From NCBI GenBank assembly GCA_946902875.1, contig OX336339.1:21173349-21237348 (forward strand): a stretch of 64,000 bases of DNA, in the 5' to 3' direction. How positions within the stretch are numbered: the stretch's first letter is position 1; every line of letters begins with the position of its first letter. Positions 41,938 to 52,122 of this stretch are shown one piece after another. The position numbers were made by a program, and so were the translations under genes. This DNA is from Nematopogon swammerdamellus. Its lineage: Eukaryota; Arthropoda; Insecta; Lepidoptera; Adelidae. The notes below the pieces were generated by a model. That model had not been told where the DNA came from and did not search any database. It saw only the letters and a program-made list of their open reading frames with translations.

Positions 41938-42495
41938 CATCTTATCCCTTAGTTACCTTTTACGACATGCATGGGGAAAGATGCAGTGGGTCAGCCATCC
42001 GTCTTGTTGGTTACCCGAAACATACAGATGGTCTGGCTGGAGTCTCTGCGTCCCAGACGATTTGTAGTATGGCTTAGTCTGTTTGTTACAGATACCTACT
42101 ATCGCGGACGCTGCTCTGTGGGAATATAAGCTGTAACTATAGCATGCCTTATTCCTTGCCACCCGTCCTATCTCCGCATGACTCGTCGCAGAGAGACTCA
42201 GCACCCTTTTGTTGTTGACTTTGGGCTTTGAGAACCTAACGGTTCTCTAAATTTGTTTCTTTGTCGCACCGCTAGGGTGTGGAACTGTCTTCCGCCGAGT
42301 GTGTTTCCCGAATCCTTTAATCTGGGTGTCTTCAAACGACCTATTAACAGGTTAGACAGCCTAGCAACAGTCCGCAAATCTGCTGGCGTGGCACCTAACT
42401 GACCGTGGTTTCGCGAGGAGAGATGGTTTTGGCTCTGTCGAATGCACCGTTGTTGGTCTCTCGGCACAACCACCCATGTTGGTTTACATGAAAAA
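41938..42495 (+). pseudogene. LINE C-terminus with 3' UTR, family A
   Basis: A reversed third-head fragment (41938-41990) is followed by + strand LINE coding remains in several frames: 'GRCSVGI', 'PCHPSYLRMTRRRETQHPFV', 'NGSLNLFLCRTARVWNCLPP' and 'SVFPESFNLGVFKRPINRLD'. The 3' UTR ends GGCACAACCACCCATGTTGG TTTACATGAAAAA. It has the RTARVWN-LP motif of Jockey/CR1-like C-termini. Frameshifts make it a pseudogene. Other copies are at 49742-50190 and 61365-62420. Confidence 0.75.
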
Positions 42496-43376
42496 GTGGG
42501 TCTATACTTTTCAAGTACCGGGCCACACACGTTCCTTGAACGCTTGCTCAATAATTTTCAACCGGTAAACAAAATTATGCTCTCAATATTCAACCGGTTA
42601 TATCGCCTAAAAAAATTTCAAAGGAATTTTTTCCTTCGTGGTTATCGCCACTCGAGTCCCGCCGAGACCCTGCAAGAAATTATATTAAGCGCCCAATAAA
42701 AAATCCAATTTCCACATAAATATCGGCTTATTATGGAGCGATCTCGCTCTATTATTTCGTAGAATGTATTAGATTATTTGCCGGAAAGGTACAAGCGATC
42801 TGAGTACAATGGAGTGTTTTTTGTTAGCAATATTTTAAAGGAAATTTCTCTTTGTATTTCATTCAATTGAACCGGTAACCACCACTAGAGAACGAGGAAA
42901 TGATTGAAATACAATGCAGATATTATATTTGTTGGCAAAATTTAAATATGCTTTATTGTTCAAATCAAATCAAATCATTTATTGTGCACAAAAGAACAAT
43001 CACGCTAAAATACATAAACAAAAACATGTTTCCCATAAATTTACATTTTTGAGACGCTTTTAGCGACTTTTTTCCTCCAACACATTATTTCCTGTGATAT
43101 TTTTAAACAGAATTTGTTGAATAAGACACAAATGCGTACATGCGTACATAGTAATAAAATAGATAATATTATTATGTATTTTATTACCATGTCACACATA
43201 TTACTCCTAAATACATATTATGTATTAGGAGTCTGTTAAATTCGTTTTATTCCGGCCTAGTTTTAGTGGAATTTATTTTGAACTCATTGCAGCCATTTTT
43301 TAGCTCTTCGAGTTAAGACTGTGTTATATTTTATCATTGACTAAAAATTGCTTTAGGTTAGGTTATTTCTATTATA
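42496..43376. other. Mostly unassigned; repeat scraps
   Basis: 42505-42540 is a reversed third-head scrap (AAGTACCGGGCCACACACG). 42960-43040 has a LINE-tail look in - orientation (AAATCATTTATTGTGCACAA). No gene was recognised. Confidence 0.4.
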
Positions 43377-43633
43377 CAGGGTGTATTTTAATTGACTGCG
43401 TTCCTTTCAGGGGGTTGTTCTGTATCCTAAACTGAGTAACTTTTGTTCTACAGGTTTTGGAAATTGGGAAAAAAATCACTTTCTCCATACATTTAAGGGC
43501 AGACCTAACCTCCAAATGTATGGGGAAAGTGATATTTTTTTTGGAAATTCCAAAAGTTGTATAACAATAGTAGCTCAGTTTAAGATACGGAGCAACCCTC
43601 TAAAAGGAACGCAGCCAATTAAAATACAACCTG
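43377..43633. mobile_element. 257-bp fold-back MITE flanked by TA
   Basis: The ends CAGGGTGTATTTTAATTGAC and the complement of GCCAATTAAAATACAACCTG pair along about 85 bp ('GCGTTCCTTTCAGGGGGTTG', 'CCTAAACTGAGTAACTTTTG'). TA flanks both sides (43375-43376, 43634-43635), as in Tc1/mariner-type or Harbinger-like insertion. The inner arms also pair (TCACTTTCTCCATACATTTA). Confidence 0.8.
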
Positions 43634-43714
43634 TATATCAGCTAGTCGATCGTTGTCTACTCGATATTCCATGCGGCCAGTACTAGCCTACTCAAAATGT
43701 TTCTGTTTCCTCAG

Positions 43715-43866
43715 GCCTGTCCAAGTTGGGGACGGAACGTGCCCGGAGCTCTATCGAGACGCCGCACCTGTCCCCGTCGGTTCCCGCTCCGCCCTCCATC
43801 AAACTTCCTCCACACTTCAGACATTATAAAATTATACATATTTCAGCGAACAATTTCAGGAAATGA
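43715..43866 (+). CDS. Candidate 3'-terminal coding exon of a host gene
   Basis: A strong acceptor (ATGTTTCTGTTTCCTCAG, ending 43714) is followed by about 100 bp of GC-rich, coding-like DNA. Reading from the third base (codons from 43717) gives LSKLGTERARSSIETPHLSP then SVPAPPSIKLPPHF, with high GC at third positions, and continues through AT-rich codons to TGA at 43864-43866. The other frames are also open for some length. No good donor follows, which fits a last exon or an alternative terminal exon; no clear AATAAA is near. The Ser/Pro-rich content resembles the exon at 21580, and the phases would join if that exon is read in its third frame. That link is speculation. Confidence 0.4.
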
Positions 43867-44132
43867 GATTCCACTTTTTGGTTGAAATATTAATATAAAA
43901 ATCGAGGAATGCTCCCCGCGACGGAACACTCACTACCGCCGCGCGCCGCCGCTGTATGTGTCGAGTTAGTACCTACGTGCGAGATTTTTTCGTAAATTGG
44001 AAAAGTTTTGTCGTGAAGGGCTTACACGTGGGAAATATAAACTTTTAGATTGACCTAATTCACTGGATTGCCGGTAGTTTTGTTGTCTAAGAGTCGAATT
44101 GCGAAATTAATAAGTTTAAAATAAAAAATAAA
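43867..44132. other. Unassigned, GC-rich block at 43910-43980
   Basis: GCGACGGAACACTCACTACC and CCGCCGCGCGCCGCCGCT are GC-rich without further signals. Confidence 0.35.
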
Positions 44133-44730
44133 AATGTTGTAAAACCCGACTACGAAAAACGAAGAAACACGGCAAGATGGTCTTAGAGAGCCTAAAACGT
44201 GGAAAATGATGTATTCTGGCTCCCCGTTAATTATAATTTGTCTAATAAACAACAGAAGTATTTTCTTCTGTTCTAAGATCAACTTGCCGTGTTTTCTCCG
44301 TTTTTCATATTCTGCTTTTATAGAATTTGTATTTTAGTTTTATTTTATTATCTTTGAGTTCTAAACTTTGGAACTATGTAGTATATTTCCGAAACCAAAC
44401 TTTCAAGATCTATACTATCGTTGATTAATAACTATTCATTCGGGTTTTGGAGAAATTTTATCTTTACATTTTTGGTTGATATGGCGACTGGCGGCCGTCA
44501 TTTAGAATTTTCATTTTTAAAATTGGACTAGTCGTTTAATAAAGTTTATCATTAAAATTAAAAACTTTTATTTACAATACAATAAAACAAGAGAAAACAA
44601 TCTAAGACATATGTGTGAGGGTGTGTGAGTGAGTATGTGAGTAAGTGTGTGAAGGTGTATGTGTGGCTGTGTGTTTAACATTACTCTCCTTTTGGCCTCA
44701 CCATAGTCGGGTAACTTATTACTTATAACT
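44133..44730. repeat. Element bounded by AACCCGACTA words with an inner hairpin
   Basis: The left part has 'GTAAAACCCGACTACGAAAA' and the right part ends 'CACCATAGTCGGGTAACTTA', an inverted pair. Inside, AACGAAGAAACACGGCAAGA (44155) pairs with its complement at 44279-44303. A TG-rich microsatellite (GTGTGTGAGTGAGTATGTGA) lies at 44610-44675. Element class unknown. Confidence 0.5.
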
Positions 44731-45414
44731 TCTTCTTTGAGTGATTCTAGCAGTTATACTCCCCATCTCCTACCATTTGTTACCTAGCCTAGGTATGTCA
44801 GCTGTGTGTGCTGTACCTAACTGTAGTTTACACAGTAATGAAGGACATAAGCTCTTGTGTACTTATGGATTTTTTTAAAGTATTATCAAATAACTTGAAA
44901 ATAGAAAATCTGTCAAGAAAATACGAAAATACTCAAAATGAAAAAAATTCTTAGCTGAGTTACGAGTTCGAATTTATCAACACGATTTGATACAGACATT
45001 TAATTGCGCCCTTGTAAATTTCCACAAAAGTCCTCCCTACAACGGTCCCGATGTCCAAATAATTCGTAAGTTCACCCAAATGCGAAGGCGGGAAAGGTTT
45101 CATGACGTTTTCCAGGCAACGTCGTCGGAGCGAGGCCCGCTGCGGCGGAGGCTGCTCTACTGTTTATTTCCATTATTATTGTTATCCTTTCGCTGTTTAG
45201 AACCCGTTCCATTTTGTTCTGTATGCCGAGGAAAGAATACAGCTGAAATGGAAATTCCTGAATATCTTAGCAGTTGAGTTATTGACATAGCCCCGCCCGG
45301 CCGTGGTATGTACACGGACGAGCTCAGCTGGCTCATTGGAAAAGTTTTTAGAGCGTTTTTCATTCCACCCGGTCGCAGTTTTGTTCAAATATTTGATTAT
45401 TACAACTTTTGCGA
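44731..45414. other. Unassigned; possible acceptor at 45117
   Basis: A 96-codon + frame (44987-45277) contains a GC-rich centre preceded by GACGTTTTCCAG. It resembles no known family and lacks a donor, so I do not call an exon. Confidence 0.35.
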
Positions 45415-45604
45415 CGACGCACAGTGCAGTGAGCCTTTACCAAAAATCGAAAAATGAGCTATAAATTCCATGGACTTTCATCCTGCCGTTGTAAAGTAGA
45501 TAAGGCATTACTTCTAGGAATTATAGTTATACTCCGTGAACTGCGCTCATTGGCTCATGATCACCCCTCCAACTGGAACAATGTCGCGGCGAGTAGTTAA
45601 TCCC

Positions 45605-45699
45605 TCTTATCAGTTGTATGTTGTCCGTTGCATCGAATGTCCTAACAAAAGTATTAGCAAGTGTTTTGAAGTGATTGAAAATGGATTCTGTAGCCCAAG
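45605..45699 (+). CDS. Possible transcription start and first coding exon inside the Transib-like element
   Basis: TTATCAGTTG at 45608 fits an arthropod initiator (TCAGT). ATG at 45681 has a good context (GAAAATGG) and gives MDSVAQ, followed by an almost consensus donor (AAG then GTACGT, 45700). A good acceptor (TTTTTTTTTCAG, ending about 45952) would continue in frame for 18 residues (ERGSSYKNWSLRHKEQQK) to a stop. This could be the remnant of a transposase gene's 5' end. No domain is recognisable. Confidence 0.3.
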
Positions 45700-46354
45700 G
45701 TACGTAGTTTAATACGTTATATAAATGTTGTCTTTTTGTTTAAGATTTATTTTTCTATTAGGTCTTAAAAATACCCTTGAAAATTATCTATAATTAATGC
45801 AATTCCAAACTTTGACGAAGCTTTAAAAAAAAAGTGCGCAAAGTGTCTCGAGGTTTTTACTTTTTCTTGTAGCTATATTAATGTACTTTCAGATTTAGTA
45901 AAGTTTGTCTGCCAATATCTGCCAATAGGTAATATATAGATTTTTTTTTCAGAGAGGGGATCGTCATACAAAAATTGGAGCTTGCGGCATAAAGAGCAGC
46001 AAAAATGACCGCAAACAAGTTGTATTCAACGAAAAATGTTCTCGTTTGAGTATATTTGAACGATGAAAAATTATAAAAAATGTGAGTAGGTTATATCCTC
46101 GCAGAGGAAGGTATTTACACACAAATATGTGAGAATAGACGGCGATGTTAATGATTATTTGAAAAAAATGGCTCCAGTCTCGCAATGTAGATCTAGATAT
46201 ACCTACCGAATTTAGATTTAAGGGAAGACGATTATTCAGATTCTAATTAGTTTTAACGTTGTAATTTAATATTAATTATAAGTTTAATTATATATATATA
46301 TGATCTATATTCTATATATATAGCTATTATATATAAAAAATAATGTTATATATT

Positions 46355-46385
46355 GAAATATGAATAAAATAAAAATTTTATTTAA
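46355..46385 (+). terminator. Possible polyadenylation signal in the Transib-like element
   Basis: TATGAATAAAATAAAAATTT contains AATAAA about 75 bp before the right end. It fits the 3' end of a transcript starting near 45612. Confidence 0.35.
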
Positions 46386-46445
46386 ATACAGCCGGAGTTT
46401 CGATTTTTGTCCCATTCTTCCATACATTCACTGCACTGTGCGACG

Positions 46446-47012
46446 GCGAGACGATGACGAGACGGTATAACTTATAATCGATTTATTTTTTACTACTAAC
46501 AATAATCAACCCCTTCGCCGTCTACGTAACCGTAGTTTCGTAACCAGTTACCATAGAGAATAAAATATCTTTGCACGAAACCGGTTTCGATCTAAGAATT
46601 ATATTTCTGTATACGAAACTTACTAGTTACGAAAGAGGATAGTCGCCAGGGAGGAATTATTTTTTCTTTATACGGAAGCAATGGATGATTACAAGGGAAT
46701 TTTCAAAGACCTGTAATTGCGAGAAAGAAAAAAGTAGAATCACCAATAACGTAGAAGGATGGCTGACTCAACAATTTATTATAACCAACATAGGAGCTCA
46801 AATTAACAATTTTGACCTCCTTAATTTTTTCTAAGTCTAAAAAAGTCATGATCCAAATTTCATAAATTCAAAAAACTTCAAGAATCAAGAAATAGTTTTA
46901 TAAGAATGTATAAATAAGCCCAAAGAACATTAGAGCTGCAGAATCGCCAGTTAAAATGTTTGGTATTCATGCTGAATCCCACCTGTAAATTTTGCAATTT
47001 TAATGTTTTTAA
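46446..47012. other. Unassigned
   Basis: No feature was recognised. Confidence 0.4.
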
Positions 47013-47520
47013 CCCCCGACGCAAAACGAGGGATGTTACTAGTTTGACGCCTTCGTCTGTCTGTCTTTCTATTTGTCTGTCGGTCTGTGGTAGCTCCCAA
47101 ATGGATGGACCGATTTAGATGCGGTTTCTTTTATTAGAAAGCTGCCTTAACCGGGATGGTTCTTAACTGTGTTTGTAATCAAGTAAACGAAAAATTACGT
47201 CTCACAGATGAACCGATTTGGATGCGTTGTAATCAAATAATCAAAAGATGACTTCTCTTAAAGCTTGAAATAAACGTTAATTAAAAATTTAGAACACCCC
47301 CCACCCACAAACTTTTTTCAGCAACTTTTTTTTCAGCAAAATATTTTTTTTATTTTTGAGTAAAAAAATATTTTCGTTTATTTACTTAAAGGCGTCGGGG
47401 TACCGCTAAGTAGATAACCGTGTAGGTCTCAGTTTTAATTTATTTAGTTAGCTTACTTTATTTACTCCGACGCCTTTAAGTAACTAAGCGGAAATTATTT
47501 TTGACTTTTTAAGGGTAAAT
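47013..47520 (+). repeat. 'CCCCGAC' hairpin repeat, copy 2
   Basis: It starts AACCCCCGACGCAAAACGAG, has a TCTGTCTG block, 'CAAATGGATGGACCGATTTA', 'GCTGCCTTAACCGGGATGGT', then a hairpin around ACTTAAAGGCGTCGGGGTAC and ACTCCGACGCCTTTAAGTAA (47387-47490). It is the same family as 7726-8100 in the other orientation. Confidence 0.75.
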
Positions 47521-47934
47521 TTATAATTTAACGTTTTAAAAGTATTTTTCATATTAAGCCTATATGTATGTATGTCTTATGAAAACACCAGTTTTGATGA
47601 CACGACACTGCCAATATTGTGAATAAAATTTACGCAATCCGTCCAATGTCATACGTGAGGAGAAAATTGAACTAGATTTATTTCTGTCACGTAGAGAAGC
47701 GCCGGCTTGTTCACCCGACACATCCTACGTATGTTTTCGGAAAAATTCTCCTCAACTCGTTCGTGTTTCGTATCCACTACAAATCCGTCAACCGACATAA
47801 TATCTGAAGACTATAGCGACGGTTGCTTACCTACGTCACTATGCCAAGGCCAACCATCGCCTAATGTCTTATTAATCCATGATCGCCTAGTTCCTGGCGG
47901 AACAGCTGGCAGTTGTTTCCTTTGGTAGTGCCAG
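47521..47934. other. Unassigned
   Basis: A 73-codon + frame at 47707-47928 has no known motif. The rest is AT-rich. Confidence 0.35.
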
Positions 47935-48077
47935 ACACTTTTTTTATCCTGGCACGCTTGGCTACATCACCTATCCGTGAAGTCAGCCCATAACACCTTG
48001 GTGAACTAGTTGTCATGTCAGTGCATCCCTTCGGTCGTGCCGGCTAGAACTGGACGGAAAACACGAACTATTTAGAT
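47935..48077 (-). mobile_element. SINE1 tail fragment
   Basis: 'GGCACGCTTGGCTACATCAC', 'CGTGAAGTCAGCCCATAACA' and 'GGACGGAAAACACGAACTAT' give the tail. A second copy begins directly after (48078). Confidence 0.8.
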
Positions 48078-48270
48078 GTTTTTTTTTTATGGAGACTGAC
48101 ACGGTTGGCTACATCACCTACAACATCCGTGATGTCAGCCCATAACACCGGGTGAACTTGGTGCCACGTCAGTGCACCATAGCCGTTTCAACCGACCTTT
48201 CATTCAGTGCGGTGGATAAACCTACAACCTAGTAACGTAAGAAAGAAAGGACCTACAGTTTTGGGAAGGG
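48078..48270 (-). mobile_element. SINE1, tail plus part of core
   Basis: A T-run, then 'GACTGACACGGTTGGCTACA', 'ACACCGGGTGAACTTGGTGC', a deletion, 'CCATAGCCGTTTCAACCGAC', and core scraps to 'GGACCTACAGTTTTGGGAAG'. It was inserted next to the preceding copy. Confidence 0.8.
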
Positions 48271-48630
48271 ACTTAAAAAACTTTTTTAATATAATAAGAT
48301 TTTAAGATTTTATTGAATTAATTAAATAAATTAAAAGAATCAATTACACTGAACCGAATGCAATACAATAAACACCGTCATAACCGTTTTGACGGACCTT
48401 CATTGAGTGCGGTTGTATCAATCCGGAGGTGTAACCACGAGATTCCTTAGCTGATAAGCTACAGAAATGGTTATTACTTTGGTTATTACAATATTTTTAA
48501 TCCGGCTTATAATTTTCATGTTATTAGGGATTGTATGCGGAAAAGTTTTTTGGATGAAGCAATGGAGGCCAGTCGAAATAGCTATGAAAATGTTCGTGCT
48601 TTTCGTCTATTCAGTGTAGCCGGCGAGACT
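48271..48630. other. SINE1 scraps and unassigned DNA
   Basis: 48340-48440 keeps SINE1 core words in - orientation (ACCGTCATAACCGTTTTGAC, 'TTGAGTGCGGTTGTATCAAT'). 48605-48628 has TTCAGTGTAGCCGGCGAGAC (+). Confidence 0.55.
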
Positions 48631-48970
48631 AAAGTAAATAAAACCGGGCAAGTGCGAGTCGGACTCACGCAACGAGGTTTCGACAACACAAAAAGAAAAA
48701 CCTTGTGGAAACACGTTTATTGTAAATTAGTCAAAATTCATGATTAGTTAAAATGCTTCATACTCTTTTCGGTAGATGGCGCGCATACACTTTTTAGTTT
48801 CTTCTATGGGTACCCCTGTGAATTGTTTACTTTTTCTTATTTGTATTATTTGTTGTTATAAAAATTTCAACGGGTTACCTATTCGGGTTCAAGAGATACA
48901 GCCAGTGGATACAGCCCTCGGACAGACAGACAGACAATAGGGTCCCGTACCGGATACGGAACCCTAAAAA
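48631..48970 (-). repeat. AGGGTTCCGTA-family element, nearly complete
   Basis: From 'AAACCGGGCAAGTGCGAGTC', 'GGACTCACGCAACGAGGTTT', through 'GGTAGATGGCGCGCATACAC', to GACAGACAGACA and 'CCCGTACCGGATACGGAACC'. The middle is shortened. Confidence 0.75.
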
Positions 48971-49215
48971 CTGGCATGGTGCGTAGTTCACCAATATGCG
49001 ATACGATGATTTCACGGCTGTAGTCGGTGATGTAGACAACCTGTGTAAACATCCACGCCAGGTGCCTTAATGAAGGGCCGCCCACCGGGTGGGACAACGA
49101 CATCTGATACGTCGTACCAGTAGTGATTCTGTGCAGCTAAAGACCGGGAGTATTAGAGAATTATTGGAGGCGTATGTCCAGCAGTGGACATTGAAACGCT
49201 GACTGACGTAATCTC
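48971..49215 (+). other. SINE1 scrap, then RTE-type LINE end
   Basis: 48975-49062 has diverged SINE1 tail words ('GTTCACCAATATGCGATACG', 'GTAGTCGGTGATGTAGACAA'). 49155-49214 encodes the LINE RTE end 'LEAYVQQWTLKR' on the + strand. Confidence 0.6.
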
Positions 49216-49741
49216 GACGCTCTCGCATTCTTGAGTTCTCTGCTGTCAGTCAGTACCTAGCTAACACTCTGGCGTGCTCTAGCTAAAACTTTTCGGGCCG
49301 TTTAGCAGGATTAGGAAACTTTAGCCAACGGCCAAATAAATCTCCGACACTACTGGCCCGGAACAATAACTCGTTGATTTTTTGTCATAACTAGAACTTA
49401 TTTTCTTCTCTCGAGAGCGAAAACTCGATATTTGTATCGGCACTTAAGCGATTTTCACGGTGAATTATGGCCGAATCAGTAGGAGAGAGTGAAAGACGCA
49501 AAACAATTTGGAAACAAAGGCTCAATTAATTAAATTAATTTAATTAGAATATCTTATATATATTAATTTAGCCTATAAAAAGCTGTTAAGGGCTCTCCAG
49601 AGCTTTCCAGTCCAGAATATAAATACTTCTCAAACACTTCATTTTGGAAATTGTTGTACTATTCCACCACTTGTGTAATATCCCTCCAATGCTGTTACTA
49701 GTAATTGTAATTACTTTCCAGGCGATCGTTAGAGAATTAGA
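49216..49741. other. Unassigned
   Basis: AT-rich, no feature recognised. Confidence 0.4.
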
Positions 49742-50190
49742 ATGGTTATGCGAACATGTTTCGTTGTTGGAAATCATCACCTCAATGAAAGGATCCCCGT
49801 AGAAGAATTAAAAGAATGGAATCGCGATTGGTACACAATGCTTTATCTTCTACAACACTCAGTCTATTTATTCTACAGGTATTATCATGGAAGCTGCTCG
49901 GAGCAACTTGCATCTCTTATTCCTCGCCATCCAACCTATCTTCGCAGAACTCGCCACAGAGAAACTGAGCACTCTTTTTTTTGTTGACATTCATTGACTG
50001 GGCTTTTGAGAAACCGTCGATTCTCAAAATCGTTTCATTGTCGCACCGCTAGGTTGCCGCACCGCCGCTTCTGGCGAGCGTGTTCCACGAATCCTTTAAC
50101 CTGGGTATCTTCAAACGTCGCTGAGCGTGCGTTCTGTCGACTGCATTGGTCCCTCGGCACAGCCACCCATGTTGGTTTACATAAAAAACT
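49742..50190 (+). pseudogene. LINE C-terminus with 3' UTR, family A
   Basis: The + frame 49742-49987 includes 'HSVYLFYRYYHGSCSEQLAS', 'LIPRHPTYLRRTRHRETEHS'. After a shift come 'RFSKSFHCRTARL' and the 3' UTR, which ends 'CTCGGCACAGCCACCCATGT' TGGTTTACATAAAAAA. It is the same family as 41938-42495. The 5' part of the frame (about 40 residues before YRYYHG) also looks LINE-like but is not confidently placed. The 3' end closely resembles the SINE2 tail. Confidence 0.75.
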
Positions 50191-50224
50191 TGCCCTAGGC
50201 GGATCGCTTTTGTGGACATCTGCA

Positions 50225-50584
50225 TAAGCGGCGGGTGGCCGAGTGGTTTTGGCACCGGCTTCTCATGCGAGAGGTCGAAGGTTCGCATCTGGTCGGCGTG
50301 TACCAATGAGTTTTTTCTGACGAAAAAATTTGGTGCATATCTTGCAGATTCACCGTTCGGAACCGATGGAAAACTGTAGGTACCTTCCCGTAGCACCGTA
50401 CTGGATGTAAGATGGCCGCGCATAGCAGTCTCGGTTGTGTTCTCCTCTAGCTAGCTAAGTATAGCCAGCAATCCAGGGAAGTCTCCAATATGGCACGTAT
50501 CTTCTTGGAGGTGATATTGGCTGGTCGGAGCATGTGCTTTGGCCCCTCTGACTCAGCCACCCATACCGGATTACATAAAATAAA
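50225..50584 (+). mobile_element. SINE2 (tRNA head), core deleted
   Basis: 'AAGCGGCGGGTGGCCGAGTG' (A box intact), a damaged B box (AGGTTCGCATCTGG), a deletion between 'GTACCTTCCC' and 'ACCGTACTGGATGTAAGATG', then the tail 'CTCAGCCACCCATACCGGAT' TACATAAAATAAAAA. It lies directly after the LINE A 3' end. Confidence 0.85.
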
Positions 50585-51340
50585 AATCAAATGCGAATGC
50601 CAAAAAAATTCACAGATTTCGTGCCTCTCACGACTATCGAGCACATGAAAATGAATCTACGGAATTCGAAAATGAATCTGCGGAATTCGAAAAAAATTGT
50701 CGCTGAGCGACACGAGAAAGTCGGGATAAGGAAAAGGTTAGTTGGGTTCTGATGATGGAGCCGGAAGGAAGCCATAGGAACTCCTAGGCTCAAATTGTAG
50801 CTGACTAAACTGTCCAGAGGAATTTTTCTCAAATTTTTGATATCATTCTTCGTTTCCAAAATATCGAGCGCCAAAATCTAAAATTCGAAAAAAAAAATAT
50901 TTTTTGTTTCACTATTTCGGCCATAACTTTTTTCGTTTTTTACTTTCTCGAATAATTATTTTTGTACCTTACAGCTCTCATGAATACGCGTCTTTTGAGT
51001 CTTCTTTGAATATCATATCTTCACAACTCTCCGAGATATAAGGGGATCGCACTTTTTCGTGAAATCGGGGCCTATACTGAAACGAACCAAAAGACATTTT
51101 CAATGTCAAAAGTCAAAATGGTAAGACATGTCGTTTGCTTTCATGTCAAAAAAAACTTACAAATTAGCGAGAACGTGAATTTCACAAAATATATATCGAA
51201 AATAATCGAATCGGACAGAACAAATTGTGACAAATTCGAGTACAGTCATGCTGTCTAATGAATGCTTAATAAACAATATACAACAACAACAATATACAAT
51301 ATCACGATTTGATTAGATGTCCGTTCCACACTTTTGGAAT
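50585..51340. other. Unassigned; small tandem repeat at 50648-50695
   Basis: AAAATGAATCTACGGAATTC is present twice in tandem with one change. No gene was recognised. Confidence 0.4.
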
Positions 51341-51720
51341 GTTTGGTCCCAGCGATGATCTGGGCGGCCGCGGGTCGCTCCCGCCCGCCCATCTGCGGTA
51401 AGGCGCCGGGTCCGCCCGCCCAGCGCACATTCCGCCCTGGCATAGTTCAGGGATCGACGATGCCTGCGGCCGGCTAGACTGCCTCGGGATTTAGGGGTAG
51501 TAGCGAAATCACCCTCGCCGCCACAGCCTCAACAGTTAAGGGTAATTAATGAGGCGATATTGAGATAATCTGAGCTCGTGCTAACGGGGCACCGACCACT
51601 GAGCGCTCTTCCCGTCTGATTACTTTTATGCGCTGGAAGTGCATGTGATGAAACGCAACGCAACCACGACGTGCCGCCTCCGCGCCACCGCTGAGCGCCG
51701 ATTTCGATTGCCAGCAATTC
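51341..51720 (-). other. GC-rich block of unknown nature
   Basis: The - strand is open for 62 codons in each half (51255-51443, 51529-51717). The first contains 'RWAGGPGALPQMGGRERPAA', which I associate vaguely with repeat-derived frames, but I cannot support a family. Confidence 0.3.
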
Positions 51721-51779
51721 ATTTTATTTAAACCAATAATTTTTTTTTTTATTAAAGTAAATTAATTTTATAAAATTTC

Positions 51780-52085
51780 TTATTTTTTGCTCCATTCGGA
51801 AACCTATTATTAAAAGCTTATGCCATCTGTATGTCCGTTTGAGGGCTGTATTTTTTTAACCGTACTTAGGTAGCCGGTTGTTTTCACAGATTACGTTTTA
51901 TTATGGCGGATGTGGCAATAAATATAAAAAACCTAAAAATAGCAAAAAGTACAAAATTAAGAGGGTCTACATACAAATATCATAATATGCGAAAGAGCGC
52001 CATATACCGAATGATTAACATTATATCTACAAAGGTATGAAGGGTCACCGATATATGGCGTGAGCGAATACATAGAATTAGGTTG
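51780..52085 (+). repeat. AGGGTTCCGTA-family middle part
   Basis: 'AAACCTATTATTAAAAGCTT', 'GAGGGCTGTATTTTTTTAAC', 'GTAGCCGGTTGTTTTCACAG' and 'TTATTATGGCGGATGTGGCA', then 'AGCGCCATATACCGAATG' match the family order. Confidence 0.6.
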
Positions 52086-52122
52086 CCATCATTCCAACCA
52101 AGTTTGGGTGTATATCTTTCTA

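Larger units (their letters stand above)
45420..46440. mobile_element. Transib-like DNA transposon, non-autonomous
   Basis: Both ends carry the 13-bp inverted repeat CACAGTGCAGTGA (45420-45432, and 46428-46440 reversed). The element is flanked by the direct 5-mer CGACG (45415-45419 and 46441-46445). A CACWRTG-type heptamer start and a 5-bp GC-rich CGNCG-type target duplication are, to my knowledge, diagnostic of the Transib superfamily, the relatives of RAG1. Inside the heptamers are CCAAAAATC (left, after 13 bp) and ACAAAAATC (right, after 23 bp), like V(D)J recombination signals. At 1,021 bp it is too short for a transposase of several hundred residues, and no such frame is present. It appears to be an internal-deletion derivative that retains an initiator, a short first exon and a polyadenylation region. 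Confidence 0.75.

Noticed and set aside
49742..49987. Independent 81-codon host gene
   Set aside because: The YRYYHGSCSEQL and PTYLRRTRHRET blocks identify it as part of LINE family A.
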